A stretch of DNA of 64,000 nucleotides from Flavobacterium undicola (GTDB lineage: Bacteria > Bacteroidota > Bacteroidia > Flavobacteriales > Flavobacteriaceae). Shown here piece after piece: positions 36,296 to 44,891 of the stretch (its first letter is position 1; every line of letters begins with the position of its first letter). Under the pieces are notes generated by a model, which was given only the letters and a program-made list of their open reading frames with translations, searched no databases and was not told the DNA's origin. A program made the translations under genes and the position numbers. The stretch covers positions 1 through 64,000 of the forward strand of contig NZ_JAAAPM020000016.1 in assembly GCF_009909155.2 (NCBI RefSeq), read 5' to 3'.

Positions 36296-37477
36296 TTAGT
36301 TGCCCAAAGCCTCTCCTTCGGAGGGGTTGGGAAGGAATCTATCTATTGCTTCCTGTACTTTTTCTTCCTTTACACATAATGCAAATCGAATATATCCTTC
36401 ACCATTAGAACCGAAAATAGTTCCCGGAGCAATAAAAATATATTTTTCATGCAAAATCTGATCGATGAACTTTTCTGCTGATTGTATTCCCTCAGGCAAT
36501 TTAGCCCAAACAAATAATCCTACTCCTTCTTTATAGACGGTACAACCTAACTTTTCAGCTAATTGCTCCGTTAAAACACGGCGTCTTTTATATATTTCAT
36601 TCATGGAATCAAACCATGACTGATCACTCTTTAATGCTTCGATAGCTCCTTTTTGGATTCCAAAAAACATTCCGCTATCCATATTACTTTTTACTTTTAA
36701 AACTGCATCGATTAGCTCTGCATTTCCTGAAACCATCCCTACTCGCCATCCCGCCATGTTAAAAGTCTTACTCAATGAGTTCAACTCTAAAGCCACATCT
36801 TTAGCTCCTTCTATCTGCAACAAACTCATCGGTTTGTCATTCAAAACAAAACTGTATGGATTGTCATTCACTAACAGTATTTGGTGTTTTTTGGCGAAAG
36901 CCACTAAATTTTCAAACAACTGCAAACTTCCTCTTGCTCCTGTTGGCATGTGCGGATAACCTATCCACATTAGTTTCACTTTCGATAAATCTAATTTTTC
37001 TAAAGCTTCAAAATCAGGTTCCCAATTATTAGCTTCTGCCAAATCATAATAAACAGCTTCTGCTCCTACTAAGTTTGTCACCGAAGTATAAGTTGGATAT
37101 CCCGGATTAGGAATTAAAACCTGATCTCCTTCATTCAAAAATGCCAACGAAATGTGCATGATTCCTTCTTTCGAACCCATTAAAGGCAAAATTTCCGTAT
37201 TTGGATTTAATTCTACCTGAAAATTATTCTTGTAGAAAGCCGCCATACTACTTCTCAATTCTGGCAACCCTTGATAACTTTGATATCCATGCGCATTTTC
37301 ATCTTGAATAGCCAATGCAACTGCATCAATAACAGCTTTCGACGGTGCCAAATCAGGGCTTCCAATTCCCATATTGATAATTGGTTTCCCCTCTGATGCC
37401 AATTGTCTCACTTCTCTCAATTTTGATGAAAAGTAGTATTCCTCAACTGTATTTAATCTATTTGCTGTTGTAATCAT
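36296..37477 (-). CDS. Class I/II aminotransferase (aromatic operon)
   Basis: 393 residues from the ATG at 37477 (MITTANRLNTVEEYYF). A fold-type I aminotransferase, most likely converting phenylpyruvate and 4-hydroxyphenylpyruvate (or prephenate) into the amino acids, judged from its place between pheA and tyrA. NMGIGSPDLAPS at the N-terminus, the PLP lysine in LNSLSKTFNMAGWRVG, and the arginine near YIRFALCV are present. The last eleven residues (PNPSEGEALGN) are translation of a palindromic repeat and not family sequence. An upstream TTG extension to 37525 was rejected. Confidence 0.92.
   Translation of the reverse strand: MITTANRLNTVEEYYFSSKLREVRQLASEGKPIINMGIGSPDLAPSKAVIDAVALAIQDENAHGYQSYQGLPELRSSMAAFYKNNFQVELNPNTEILPLMGSKEGIMHISLAFLNEGDQVLIPNPGYPTYTSVTNLVGAEAVYYDLAEANNWEPDFEALEKLDLSKVKLMWIGYPHMPTGARGSLQLFENLVAFAKKHQILLVNDNPYSFVLNDKPMSLLQIEGAKDVALELNSLSKTFNMAGWRVGMVSGNAELIDAVLKVKSNMDSGMFFGIQKGAIEALKSDQSWFDSMNEIYKRRRVLTEQLAEKLGCTVYKEGVGLFVWAKLPEGIQSAEKFIDQILHEKYIFIAPGTIFGSNGEGYIRFALCVKEEKVQEAIDRFLPNPSEGEALGN
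36310..36337 (-). repeat. GC palindrome element, copy at the aminotransferase C-terminus
   Basis: Reverse copy: stem CTCTCCTTCGGAGGGG then TTGGGAAGGA. It encodes the last residues of the aminotransferase. Confidence 0.7.
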
Positions 37478-37548
37478 TTTATTCTTTGGCTTTTGAACTA
37501 TTCTCGACTTTGCTCGAATTGACAATCTGCTTTATTTATTATTCTTTT

Positions 37549-38448
37549 TTAATCTTCATTTATTAAAGGCTTGGTATTTCTATATTCCCCCAACACTTTA
37601 AAATATTCTGCCATAATCTCCAATAACGATTTTGCTTTGGCGTAATCTTCATATTTTTCAAAAGTAACATCCACAAAAAAAGAATATTTCCAAGGCGTTT
37701 CAATTTTTGGCAACGATTGAATTTTAGTCAAATTCATTTTACAATCGCTCATTACATTCAAAACCGCTGCTAAACTTCCACGTTTATGATCCAATTCGAA
37801 TTTTAAAGAAGCTCTGTTTATTTCGTTTTCCGGAACAAATGAATTCTCTTTATTAACAATAACAAAACGAGTCATGTTATTTTTAATCGTTTGAATCTCG
37901 GGAGCTAAAATCTCTAAACCATACATTTCAGCAGCTACTTTACTGGCGATTGCTGCCACTCCTTTGAGTTGATTTTCCTGAATTCTGCGAGCCGTTTCAG
38001 CCGTATCCTTATCTTCAACCAATTTGATGTGCGGGTATTGTTTCAAGAAATCCATACATTGCAATAATGCCATTGGATGCGAATAAACTTCTTTTATATC
38101 GGCAATACTTTGTCCTTTTAATGCCATCAAATTTTGATGAATTCTCAAATAATGCTCCCCGATAATATGTAAATTATTCTTATCTATTAACGCATAGTTT
38201 GGAATAATAGGACCCGCGATAGAATTTTCGATAGCCATCACTGCCTGACTTGATTTCCCTGACAAAAGACTATCTACCAATTCGTCAAAAGATAAACACT
38301 CATCTACAACCACATCCTGATCATAATATTCCTGAGCCACCTGATGATGAAAAGAACCTACTATACCTTGTATCGCAATCCTCTCCCCAGCCCTCTCCAA
38401 AGGAGAGGGAGAAGTTGTAGAAGTTTTTTGCTCGTTTACTATACTCAT
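37549..38448 (-). CDS. pheA: Prephenate dehydratase
   Basis: 299 residues. Converts prephenate to phenylpyruvate. Catalytic domain (about 24-210) with ENSIAG and the TRFVIV motif, then an ACT regulatory domain (KRGSLAAVLNVM, KIQSLPKIETPWKYSFFVDV) for feedback by phenylalanine. Residues 13-23 (SPSPLERAGER) come from the palindromic repeat that also lengthens tyrA; the family-like sequence starts at about residue 24 (IAIQGIVGSFHHQ). First structural gene of the aromatic operon, 8 bases after an intrinsic terminator, so it is controlled by the upstream leader peptide. Confidence 0.95.
   Translation of the reverse strand: MSIVNEQKTSTTSPSPLERAGERIAIQGIVGSFHHQVAQEYYDQDVVVDECLSFDELVDSLLSGKSSQAVMAIENSIAGPIIPNYALIDKNNLHIIGEHYLRIHQNLMALKGQSIADIKEVYSHPMALLQCMDFLKQYPHIKLVEDKDTAETARRIQENQLKGVAAIASKVAAEMYGLEILAPEIQTIKNNMTRFVIVNKENSFVPENEINRASLKFELDHKRGSLAAVLNVMSDCKMNLTKIQSLPKIETPWKYSFFVDVTFEKYEDYAKAKSLLEIMAEYFKVLGEYRNTKPLINED
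38378..38412 (+). repeat. GC palindrome element, copy inside pheA
   Basis: Forward copy nearly identical to that in tyrA, in frame in the pheA N-terminus. Confidence 0.8.
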
Positions 38449-38456
38449 AAATACTC

Positions 38457-38487
38457 AAAAAAAAATCCTGATTTTCATCAGGATTGT
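38457..38487 (-). terminator. Attenuator terminator before pheA
   Basis: On the minus strand AATCCTGAT, loop GAAA, ATCAGGATT, then seven or more T; it ends 8 bases before the pheA ATG. The 5' arm, extended to ACAATCCT (38480-38487), is the exact complement of AGGATTGT at 38533-38540, which begins in the leader stop codon. The two pairings exclude each other. Confidence 0.88.
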
Positions 38488-38539
38488 ATATTAGTTTTAT
38501 TTGTTTATCTTAAATTTTCAAATTACCATAGCACAATCC

Positions 38540-38596
38540 TTATCTCTCGCTAAAGAAATAAAAAGAAGTACTAAAATAGAAACGGTTATTTGACAT
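38540..38596 (-). CDS. Phe/Tyr leader peptide of the aromatic operon
   Basis: An 18-codon reading frame, MSNNRFYFSTSFYFFSER, with five Phe and two Tyr codons (7 of 18), placed about 34 bases after a predicted transcript start and 53 bases before the terminator hairpin in front of pheA. The layout is that of a classical attenuation leader: promoter, leader peptide rich in the end-product amino acids, antiterminator segment overlapping the stop codon, terminator, structural genes for those amino acids. Stalling at Phe or Tyr codons would leave AGGATTGT free to pair with the terminator arm. Not previously known to me in this phylum for this operon; translation is inferred. Confidence 0.82.
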   Translation of the reverse strand: MSNNRFYFSTSFYFFSER

Positions 38597-38634
38597 CTGA
38601 TATAGAATTATCTGTAAATATTTTTTTTACTTTG

Positions 38635-38664
38635 CAAATGTATAATATATTTTTAATTCCGCAA
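38635..38664 (-). promoter_or_regulatory. Promoter of the aromatic operon
   Basis: Minus-strand TTG (38662-38664), exactly 19 bases, TACATTTG (38635-38642): a full consensus match. The transcript would start near 38630, upstream of the leader peptide. Confidence 0.8.
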
Positions 38665-38714
38665 AAAATATTTTGCATTTTGTACAAAAAAAACCAAGCA
38701 ATGCTTTTTCTGTT

Positions 38715-38722
38715 TATTTTTG
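38715..38722 (+). promoter_or_regulatory. -7 element of gldA
   Basis: TATTTTTG on the plus strand, 20 bases before the gldA ATG at 38742; no well-spaced TTG. It overlaps an upstream in-frame stretch that would otherwise suggest a longer protein, supporting the ATG. Confidence 0.45.
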
Positions 38723-38741
38723 CCTTAAATATCAAAGAAAC

Positions 38742-39638
38742 ATGTCAATAGAAGTAAAAAATATATCCAAAAGTTATGGTGACCAAAAGGCATTGGACAA
38801 CATTTCATTTTCTATAAAAAAAGGAGAAATTGTGGGTTTCCTGGGACCAAATGGTGCCGGAAAATCAACCTTAATGAAAATATTGACCACCTATCTTGCC
38901 GCCGATGAAGGAACAGCCTTAGTAAACGGGCAAGACATTAATACCAATCCAAAAGCAGTTCAACTTTCTATTGGCTATTTACCAGAGCATAATCCTTTGT
39001 ATTTGGATTTATACGTTAGAGAATATCTGGCTTTTAATGCCGATGTTTACAAAGTACCTAAATCCCGCATTGAAGAAGTAATTCAATTAACGGCTTTGAA
39101 TTCAGAAAGTCATAAAAAAATAAGCCAACTCTCTAAAGGATATCGTCAACGTGTAGGACTGGCTAATGCTTTACTTCATAATCCCGATGTATTGATTTTG
39201 GATGAACCAACCACTGGATTAGATCCAAATCAATTACTAGAAATACGTAACGTAATTAAAAATGCAGGAAAAGACAAAACGGTTTTTCTTTCTACACATA
39301 TTATGCAAGAAGTAGAAGCAATTTGCGACCGAGTTATCATCATCAACAAAGGAAAAATTGTCACTGATAAAAAACTAAACAATTTAATTTCTGCTGATAA
39401 AGAACAAATTATCGAAGTGGAATTTGATTATCAAATCGAAGAACAAGCTATTGCCAGAATTCCACATTTAAAATCCTTTAAGAACACCCATGATTTCTCT
39501 TGGGAACTCACATTTATTGCCGATAAAGATATGCGTCCTGCCGTTTTCGACTTTGCTCATGATAACGGTTTAAAAACGTTACAACTCAATCAGAAAAATA
39601 AAAATCTGGAAGCAGTATTTAGAGAGATTACCAAATAG
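38742..39638 (+). CDS. gldA: Gliding motility ABC transporter ATP-binding protein GldA
   Basis: 298 residues from the ATG at 38742 (MSIEVKNISKSYG). Walker A GPNGAGKST at 35-43, ABC signature LSKGYRQRVGLA, Walker B VLILDEPTTGLDP and the switch histidine (FLSTHIMQEVEA). Sequence and length match GldA of Flavobacterium, the ATPase partner of GldFG; gldF and gldG are not in the window, as is usual since they map elsewhere. A TTG-initiated reading from 38673 was rejected. Single gene, ending at the hairpin at 39679-39714. Confidence 0.9.
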   Translation: MSIEVKNISKSYGDQKALDNISFSIKKGEIVGFLGPNGAGKSTLMKILTTYLAADEGTALVNGQDINTNPKAVQLSIGYLPEHNPLYLDLYVREYLAFNADVYKVPKSRIEEVIQLTALNSESHKKISQLSKGYRQRVGLANALLHNPDVLILDEPTTGLDPNQLLEIRNVIKNAGKDKTVFLSTHIMQEVEAICDRVIIINKGKIVTDKKLNNLISADKEQIIEVEFDYQIEEQAIARIPHLKSFKNTHDFSWELTFIADKDMRPAVFDFAHDNGLKTLQLNQKNKNLEAVFREITK

Positions 39639-39678
39639 TGTTCAGTTTACAGTTTTTAGTATTCAGTTACAAAACTAA

Positions 39679-39714
39679 AAAAAGCATCGTTTAATGTTTT
39701 AAACGATGCTTTTT
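39679..39714. terminator. Bidirectional terminator
   Basis: Fifteen-base-pair stem (39679-39693 with 39700-39714) around AAGCATCGTTTA with A and T flanks, between convergent gldA and the type IX-secreted protein. Confidence 0.85.
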
Positions 39715-39717
39715 CAC

Positions 39718-42700
39718 CTATCTCTTCATTGCAAAATGTCCTCTGTAAATTTTATTATTTCCTCTAAAAACTTCAAACCAATAATCGTCTGACGGCAGTT
39801 GATGACCATTATAGGTTCCATCCCAAGAAGAAGTATTAGCAAACTCTTTAAGAAACTTTCCGTATCTATCAAATATTCTTGTTTTCAAACCAGCCTCCGT
39901 TTCTGAAAATTTGACCGCCCAGGTATCATTAAAGCCATCTCCATTAGGTGTGAAAAACTTAGGATAATTCAAAATATACACTATTTGGCTTATTATCCCA
40001 CAGCCATTTTTATCGCGCACAAAAACAGTATAACTTCCACTCAATAATCCTGTAAAAACATTTTCGTCTTGATAGGTAACGCCATCCAGAGAATACTCGT
40101 AATCGCCTAAACTTGTCGCCGATAAATTTACTGTAATAGCATTTTGATTATCCGTCCAATCGACAATATCAACACCACTAATAACAGCAACATTAGACAA
40201 AGTAACTACAAAATCCTTAGTAGCAGAGCAACTTATACCCCCATTATTTTTAGTAACCGTTACCGAATAATTCCCCACATCAGAAACAGTTATTGATGGA
40301 GTAGTTTCAGTAGTTGACCACAAATAACTATCAAAACCTTCTCCGGCTTCAATGGTAGCATTTGAATTTCCACAAAGAGTCACCTCATCTCCAATTGTAA
40401 TTATAGGTTCTAAAAACAAAGTCAGTACTACTTTTACTACTTGATAACATTTATCATTCGAATCAACTCTGGCATAAAGTGTCGTTATACCCGCTTGCAA
40501 ATTATAGCTGTTTGCCGAGACAATTTCAGCTGAATTATTTTGATTTTGAGCATCAGCAAGAGAAGGATAAAAACGAATTTGAGTTGATGTATCTAAAGTA
40601 ATCGCTCTATCATAAGAAACCAAATCTACTATTTCAACACCATCATTCAAGTCGTCACAAAACGAAGCAGCCACATCATTCACTATTACTGTTGGCACAC
40701 TTATAGAAACAGTAACAGCAAGCCTATTCACACTTTCGCAGCCATTCGTCCTTTGTGTCGCATAATATTTTGCCCTGTCAATCAACGGAGTTGAAACAGC
40801 TAAAACAGTACCATTGGTAGCCAAATCATACCAAACTATATCTGTTCCTATAGCTTCTAAATCTCCAATTGTAGCATTCTGCGTAGAACAAAAACTTTGA
40901 ACCGAATTCCCTGTCGGCGCTGCTGTTGCCTGAATAGTAACAAGAACAGGAATTCTTTCGCTTTCGCAAATGGAAATTGTCTGCGAGGCATAATAAGTTC
41001 TACTAGTCAAAATAGTCGTTCCACTTAGCAAATTTCCAGAGCTGGGCGCATCATACCATTTGATATTCGTACCTGAAATTGCAATATCATTAAGTTTTTT
41101 ATTGTCCTGAACACAGAAACTTTGAGAAGAACTAACAACAGGATGCGGCTCGATATTCACATACGGATGTATCACGACTTCATTCGCAACAAGAGAACTA
41201 CAACCCAAATTGTTTTTTATCAAAACCTGATAAGTTCCAGCAACCAGATTATTTTTAGAATTCGAAGTAATCCAACTCATTCCATTATCAAAACTATAAG
41301 CAGTAGCATTATCTGAAATCATAATCGTTCCAGTAGTAACAACGCAATCCGGTTGTGCTACAGAAACCGTAGGCGTAGGCGGATAACCGGGTGGCACAAT
41401 AATATTTACTGATGCAGCAGCAGTTTCACACAAAGAGCTATTTCTGGTTTTTACCAAATAAACACCCGGAATAAATCCTGTTTTTACATTGCTATTTTGC
41501 CAAGTCTGTCCGTTATCAAAACTATATTCCGCATCTAAACTCGTTACAGTAATCGTTCCATAAGGATTATTACAAATCACTGGCTGAACAACGCTTACCG
41601 TTGGCACTGCATTAGAAACAGCCACGGAACTAATTGTTGCCACGCTAGGAGCCGAAACACAATTTCCACTTTTGACCGTTACATTATAATTCCCTCCTGA
41701 CAATCCTGAAAAAACCATACCTGATTGATAATTCACACCATCAATACTGTACAAAAGTCCCGAAGGTGCTGTAATACTAATTGTTCCCGAAGGCACATCA
41801 CAATTAGGCTGAGTCAATACTACTGTTGGTGCTACAGAACCTGATTTCACAACAACGGTGATTTCATTCGAGAAAATTCGGCAATTAGAAGAAGAAATAT
41901 TCGAAATATCAGCAGTTGCTAATCGGTATTTAAAAGTACCCGCTGCACCAGAAGTAAAAGTATAATCAGCTGAATTAGCTCCTGAAATATCAGTCCAGGA
42001 AAGACCATTATCATTACTACTTTGCCATTGATAGCCTATAGTTGTATATGCAGAAGATGAGACCGAACCTGATAAAGTAATTTGCCTTGATTCGTTCTCA
42101 CAAACTTCTAAATTAGTTGTCGATTCATTTTGAATTGCAGAAGTCACAGTCGGTCCACAAGCTCTAAAAGTAATATCATCCAAAGCAATATCATTTCCGG
42201 GTGCAGCACCTGCCTTATTATTTCGCATTCGAATAACCACATTTGAAACACCTGATGGCGTGGTAAAATAAAATCCGTATTGTTTCCATACCGCACTTGA
42301 TGACAAACCGATATTCCCTGTATTATAAGTTCCTAAAATAGTTCCACTGCTATCTTCAATTGTAAAAGTGATATTTGGCGGACTATTATCCTGACTTCTT
42401 AGCAGATTCATAATCCAGGCAGCAAACTCATAAGTAGTTCCCGGACATAAGCCAGTAACCGTATTTTTATAAAAATAATCGGTTGTCGAAAAACTGGCAT
42501 TAACCACCATCATATAACCTCCACTGGTGTGATCAGTAGTTGTCCACCAGGTTCCGGCAGTATTTGTGGTTTTCTCAATTGTATATGAACCATCACTCGG
42601 AAAATCTGCTGTGGTATAGGTATAACTTGTAATACCTGTACCCAAAGCACTTCCATGCGAAGCTGTTCCTGATCCAAAATCCAATTTCACCACAGGATCG

Positions 42701-42786
42701 CCTAAACTTCCTGTACACAATTGTGCTTTCGCCTCTAGCAACGAAAAACAAATAAAAAGTACTAAAACAACAATTTTCTTAACCAA
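39718..42786 (-). CDS. Type IX-secreted surface protein with gliding-associated C-terminal domain
   Basis: 1022 residues. A signal peptide (MVKKIVVLVLFICFSLLEAKAQ region, cut after QAQ-like end at about 22) is followed by a beta-rich module (about 25-210) describing a possible carbohydrate-binding or adhesive domain, then repeated Ig-like and SprB-like modules with recurring phrases such as TVSVAQPDC, TYQVLIKNNLGCSS and YYATQ. The C-terminus from about 945 (FTPNGDGFNDTWAV through WDGTYNGHQLPSDDYWF to the end) is the type-B CTD that targets proteins to the type IX secretion system. No ATG is available at the signal peptide, so a TTG at 42786 is the start. Probably a cell-surface or released adhesin. 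Confidence 0.88.
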   Translation of the reverse strand: MVKKIVVLVLFICFSLLEAKAQLCTGSLGDPVVKLDFGSGTASHGSALGTGITSYTYTTADFPSDGSYTIEKTTNTAGTWWTTTDHTSGGYMMVVNASFSTTDYFYKNTVTGLCPGTTYEFAAWIMNLLRSQDNSPPNITFTIEDSSGTILGTYNTGNIGLSSSAVWKQYGFYFTTPSGVSNVVIRMRNNKAGAAPGNDIALDDITFRACGPTVTSAIQNESTTNLEVCENESRQITLSGSVSSSAYTTIGYQWQSSNDNGLSWTDISGANSADYTFTSGAAGTFKYRLATADISNISSSNCRIFSNEITVVVKSGSVAPTVVLTQPNCDVPSGTISITAPSGLLYSIDGVNYQSGMVFSGLSGGNYNVTVKSGNCVSAPSVATISSVAVSNAVPTVSVVQPVICNNPYGTITVTSLDAEYSFDNGQTWQNSNVKTGFIPGVYLVKTRNSSLCETAAASVNIIVPPGYPPTPTVSVAQPDCVVTTGTIMISDNATAYSFDNGMSWITSNSKNNLVAGTYQVLIKNNLGCSSLVANEVVIHPYVNIEPHPVVSSSQSFCVQDNKKLNDIAISGTNIKWYDAPSSGNLLSGTTILTSRTYYASQTISICESERIPVLVTIQATAAPTGNSVQSFCSTQNATIGDLEAIGTDIVWYDLATNGTVLAVSTPLIDRAKYYATQRTNGCESVNRLAVTVSISVPTVIVNDVAASFCDDLNDGVEIVDLVSYDRAITLDTSTQIRFYPSLADAQNQNNSAEIVSANSYNLQAGITTLYARVDSNDKCYQVVKVVLTLFLEPIITIGDEVTLCGNSNATIEAGEGFDSYLWSTTETTPSITVSDVGNYSVTVTKNNGGISCSATKDFVVTLSNVAVISGVDIVDWTDNQNAITVNLSATSLGDYEYSLDGVTYQDENVFTGLLSGSYTVFVRDKNGCGIISQIVYILNYPKFFTPNGDGFNDTWAVKFSETEAGLKTRIFDRYGKFLKEFANTSSWDGTYNGHQLPSDDYWFEVFRGNNKIYRGHFAMKR

Positions 42787-42936
42787 AACAGCAATTTTTA
42801 ATCACGTAAACTTACTGTTTCTACTAAAAACTATCTTTTTTTTGAGGTCAATCAAAGAAATATAGCGGTAAAAAAATCGAACCTCAGTTAATTCAAATCT
42901 TTTATTTATTGTTTTATAAACTTTTCACAACTGACA

Positions 42937-43773
42937 TTAGTTTTTATTAATCTCTTTTAGATACAATTCAGAAACCGTATAGAATTTCATATTGTGTTCT
43001 TTAATGTATCTACATATTTCTATTAATGTTTTATATTCCGTTTCGTATCTTTCATTGGCCTTTACAACTGGTCTATGCGCATAGAAAATCACAATTTTAT
43101 TATTCTTTTTAGCATAATCCAGTAATGACAAAAAATATGGAATACTATATTGGGCATAACTATTATCAATACCTAAACCAAATAGAACCCTACTAGTATT
43201 ATCAAAATAACATCTTTGTTCACTAGGTGGCTCACTACCGTAAGTTGTCCCTCTTATAATATCAAATTCATGTAACAAAATAGTATCCGTAATAGCATTC
43301 CTTGATCCATAAGGATAGGCAAAAGAATGTACCGCCAACGATTTCTTATTCATTGACCTTAACATCGGGAAAATTTCATCATCTAAGTAGTTTATTTCCC
43401 CATTCTTTTTTTCAAAAGGAGCTGCTTTTAAATGAATCCAACCATGTCCTCCTATTTCATTGCCTTGTTTTTTCAGCAACTTTAATTTTTTTAATTCTTC
43501 ATACGAAAGTGAATTAAATTGAGAAACAAAAAAAGTTGCTTTCCAATTATATGGTTTAAGAATCTGATCTACCGCGTACCATTGGTCAATATAATTATCA
43601 TCAAAAGTGATTGCTACTCCTGCTTGTGAATTTACTGCAAAAGGAATATCCAATTCTTCTTCATACTTTCTACAAGATGACAAAACCAATAAATTACAAA
43701 CAAAAACAGCGCACCAAATAGTGCGCTGTTTTGAAAAATTTCGAAAACGAATGATTTTTTTTATACTTATCAT
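42937..43773 (-). CDS. Polysaccharide deacetylase (NodB-type) lipoprotein
   Basis: 278 residues. A lipobox (LVLSSC, C34) predicts lipidation. The NodB catalytic core is present: AITFDDN with D58 and D59 in motif 1, and GGHGWIHL with H110 and H114 in motif 2, the metal ligands. It should remove acetyl groups from a surface polysaccharide or peptidoglycan. The 33 residues before the cysteine make an unusually long leader with basic residues. It lies downstream of metF on the same strand, 53 bases away, but an operon with it is doubtful. Confidence 0.85.
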   Translation of the reverse strand: MISIKKIIRFRNFSKQRTIWCAVFVCNLLVLSSCRKYEEELDIPFAVNSQAGVAITFDDNYIDQWYAVDQILKPYNWKATFFVSQFNSLSYEELKKLKLLKKQGNEIGGHGWIHLKAAPFEKKNGEINYLDDEIFPMLRSMNKKSLAVHSFAYPYGSRNAITDTILLHEFDIIRGTTYGSEPPSEQRCYFDNTSRVLFGLGIDNSYAQYSIPYFLSLLDYAKKNNKIVIFYAHRPVVKANERYETEYKTLIEICRYIKEHNMKFYTVSELYLKEINKN

Positions 43774-43826
43774 GACAAAACATTCAACTATAAGTCTATG
43801 ATTTCAAACTTTTGTGAACAAAAAAA

Positions 43827-44780
43827 TTAAAAAACCTGACTCGCTATATTGTAAATATTATCCGATTTACCCATCGAATAATAATGTACACAAGGCACAC
43901 CAAATTCAATCAACTCTTTAGACTGTTGAACAGCAAACTCAACCCCTATTTGTCTAACAGCAACATTATCCTTGGCATTTTCAATTGCACTAATTAAACT
44001 TTCAGGCATGTCTAACCAAAAAACTTGTGGTAATAATTGCAAATGACGTTTTACTGCTACTGGTTTGATTCCTGGAATAATTGGCACCGTAATACCTATA
44101 GCGCGGGCAGCTTCAACAAATCTAAAATAACGTTGGTTATCAAAAAACATTTGAGTTACAATATAATCCGCACCTGCATCTACTTTTTCTTTCAGCCTTT
44201 TCAAATCAGCCTCCAAACTTGGTGCTTCAATATGCTTTTCAGGATATCCGGCTACTCCTACACAAAAATCAGGTGCATTCGCAATTGGCAATTCACCATG
44301 CAAAAACCTCCCTCCATTCATCGCTTTAATTTGCTTTACTAAATCTACCGCATAATGATTTCCACCAATGGTAGGTTCGAAATATTTCTCCCCTTTCATA
44401 GGGTCACCACGCAAAGCCACTAAATTATCAATGTTCAAATATTGACAATCTACCAATAAATATTCAGTTTCTTCCTTAGTGAAACCACCACACAACACAT
44501 GCGGAATAGCATCTATGCCATATTTATGTTGGATAGAAGCACAAATCCCAACTGTTCCCGGACGCATACGCGTAATACGACGGTCAAAAAGCCCATCTTT
44601 TTCGATATACACATACTCTTCTCTCGAAGTCGTTACATCAATAAATGGTGGTTTGAATTCCATTAATGGATCAATGTTTACGTATAAATCATTGATATTA
44701 CTCCCTTTTTGAGGCGGGACAATTTCGAAGGAAAACAATGGTTTCCCTTTTGCGTTTTCTATATGCTGCGTTACTTTCAT
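43827..44780 (-). CDS. metF: Methylenetetrahydrofolate reductase
   Basis: 317 residues. Reduces 5,10-methylene- to 5-methyl-tetrahydrofolate, the methyl donor for MetH, using FAD. Family landmarks: FSFEIVPPQKGSNINDL at the N-terminus, LVALRGDP, ADYIVTQMFFDNQRYF and FVEAARAIGITVPIIPGIKP. Follows the C-terminal metH gene by about 110 bases that contain two palindromic elements, one touching each gene. Confidence 0.95.
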   Translation of the reverse strand: MKVTQHIENAKGKPLFSFEIVPPQKGSNINDLYVNIDPLMEFKPPFIDVTTSREEYVYIEKDGLFDRRITRMRPGTVGICASIQHKYGIDAIPHVLCGGFTKEETEYLLVDCQYLNIDNLVALRGDPMKGEKYFEPTIGGNHYAVDLVKQIKAMNGGRFLHGELPIANAPDFCVGVAGYPEKHIEAPSLEADLKRLKEKVDAGADYIVTQMFFDNQRYFRFVEAARAIGITVPIIPGIKPVAVKRHLQLLPQVFWLDMPESLISAIENAKDNVAVRQIGVEFAVQQSKELIEFGVPCVHYYSMGKSDNIYNIASQVF

Positions 44781-44783
44781 TTT

Positions 44784-44824
44784 TCCTCCCCCAACCCCTC
44801 GCCGCGGCGAGGGGAATACTGGGG
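44784..44824 (+). repeat. GC palindrome element before metF
   Basis: Forward copy, CGCC/GGCG stem variant CCCCTCGCCGCGGCGAGGGG; it lies 4 bases upstream of the metF start codon. Confidence 0.8.
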
Positions 44825-44858
44825 TAATTTTAATTGAACAATTATTTTCTTAACCAAT

Positions 44859-44891
44859 TCCTCCTCGCCAAGGCGAGAGGCTGGGTGGGGA
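44859..44891 (-). repeat. GC palindrome element at the metH stop
   Basis: Reverse copy, stem CTCGCCAAGGCGAG then GGCTGGGTGGGGAT; it abuts the stop codon of the C-terminal metH gene. Confidence 0.75.
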
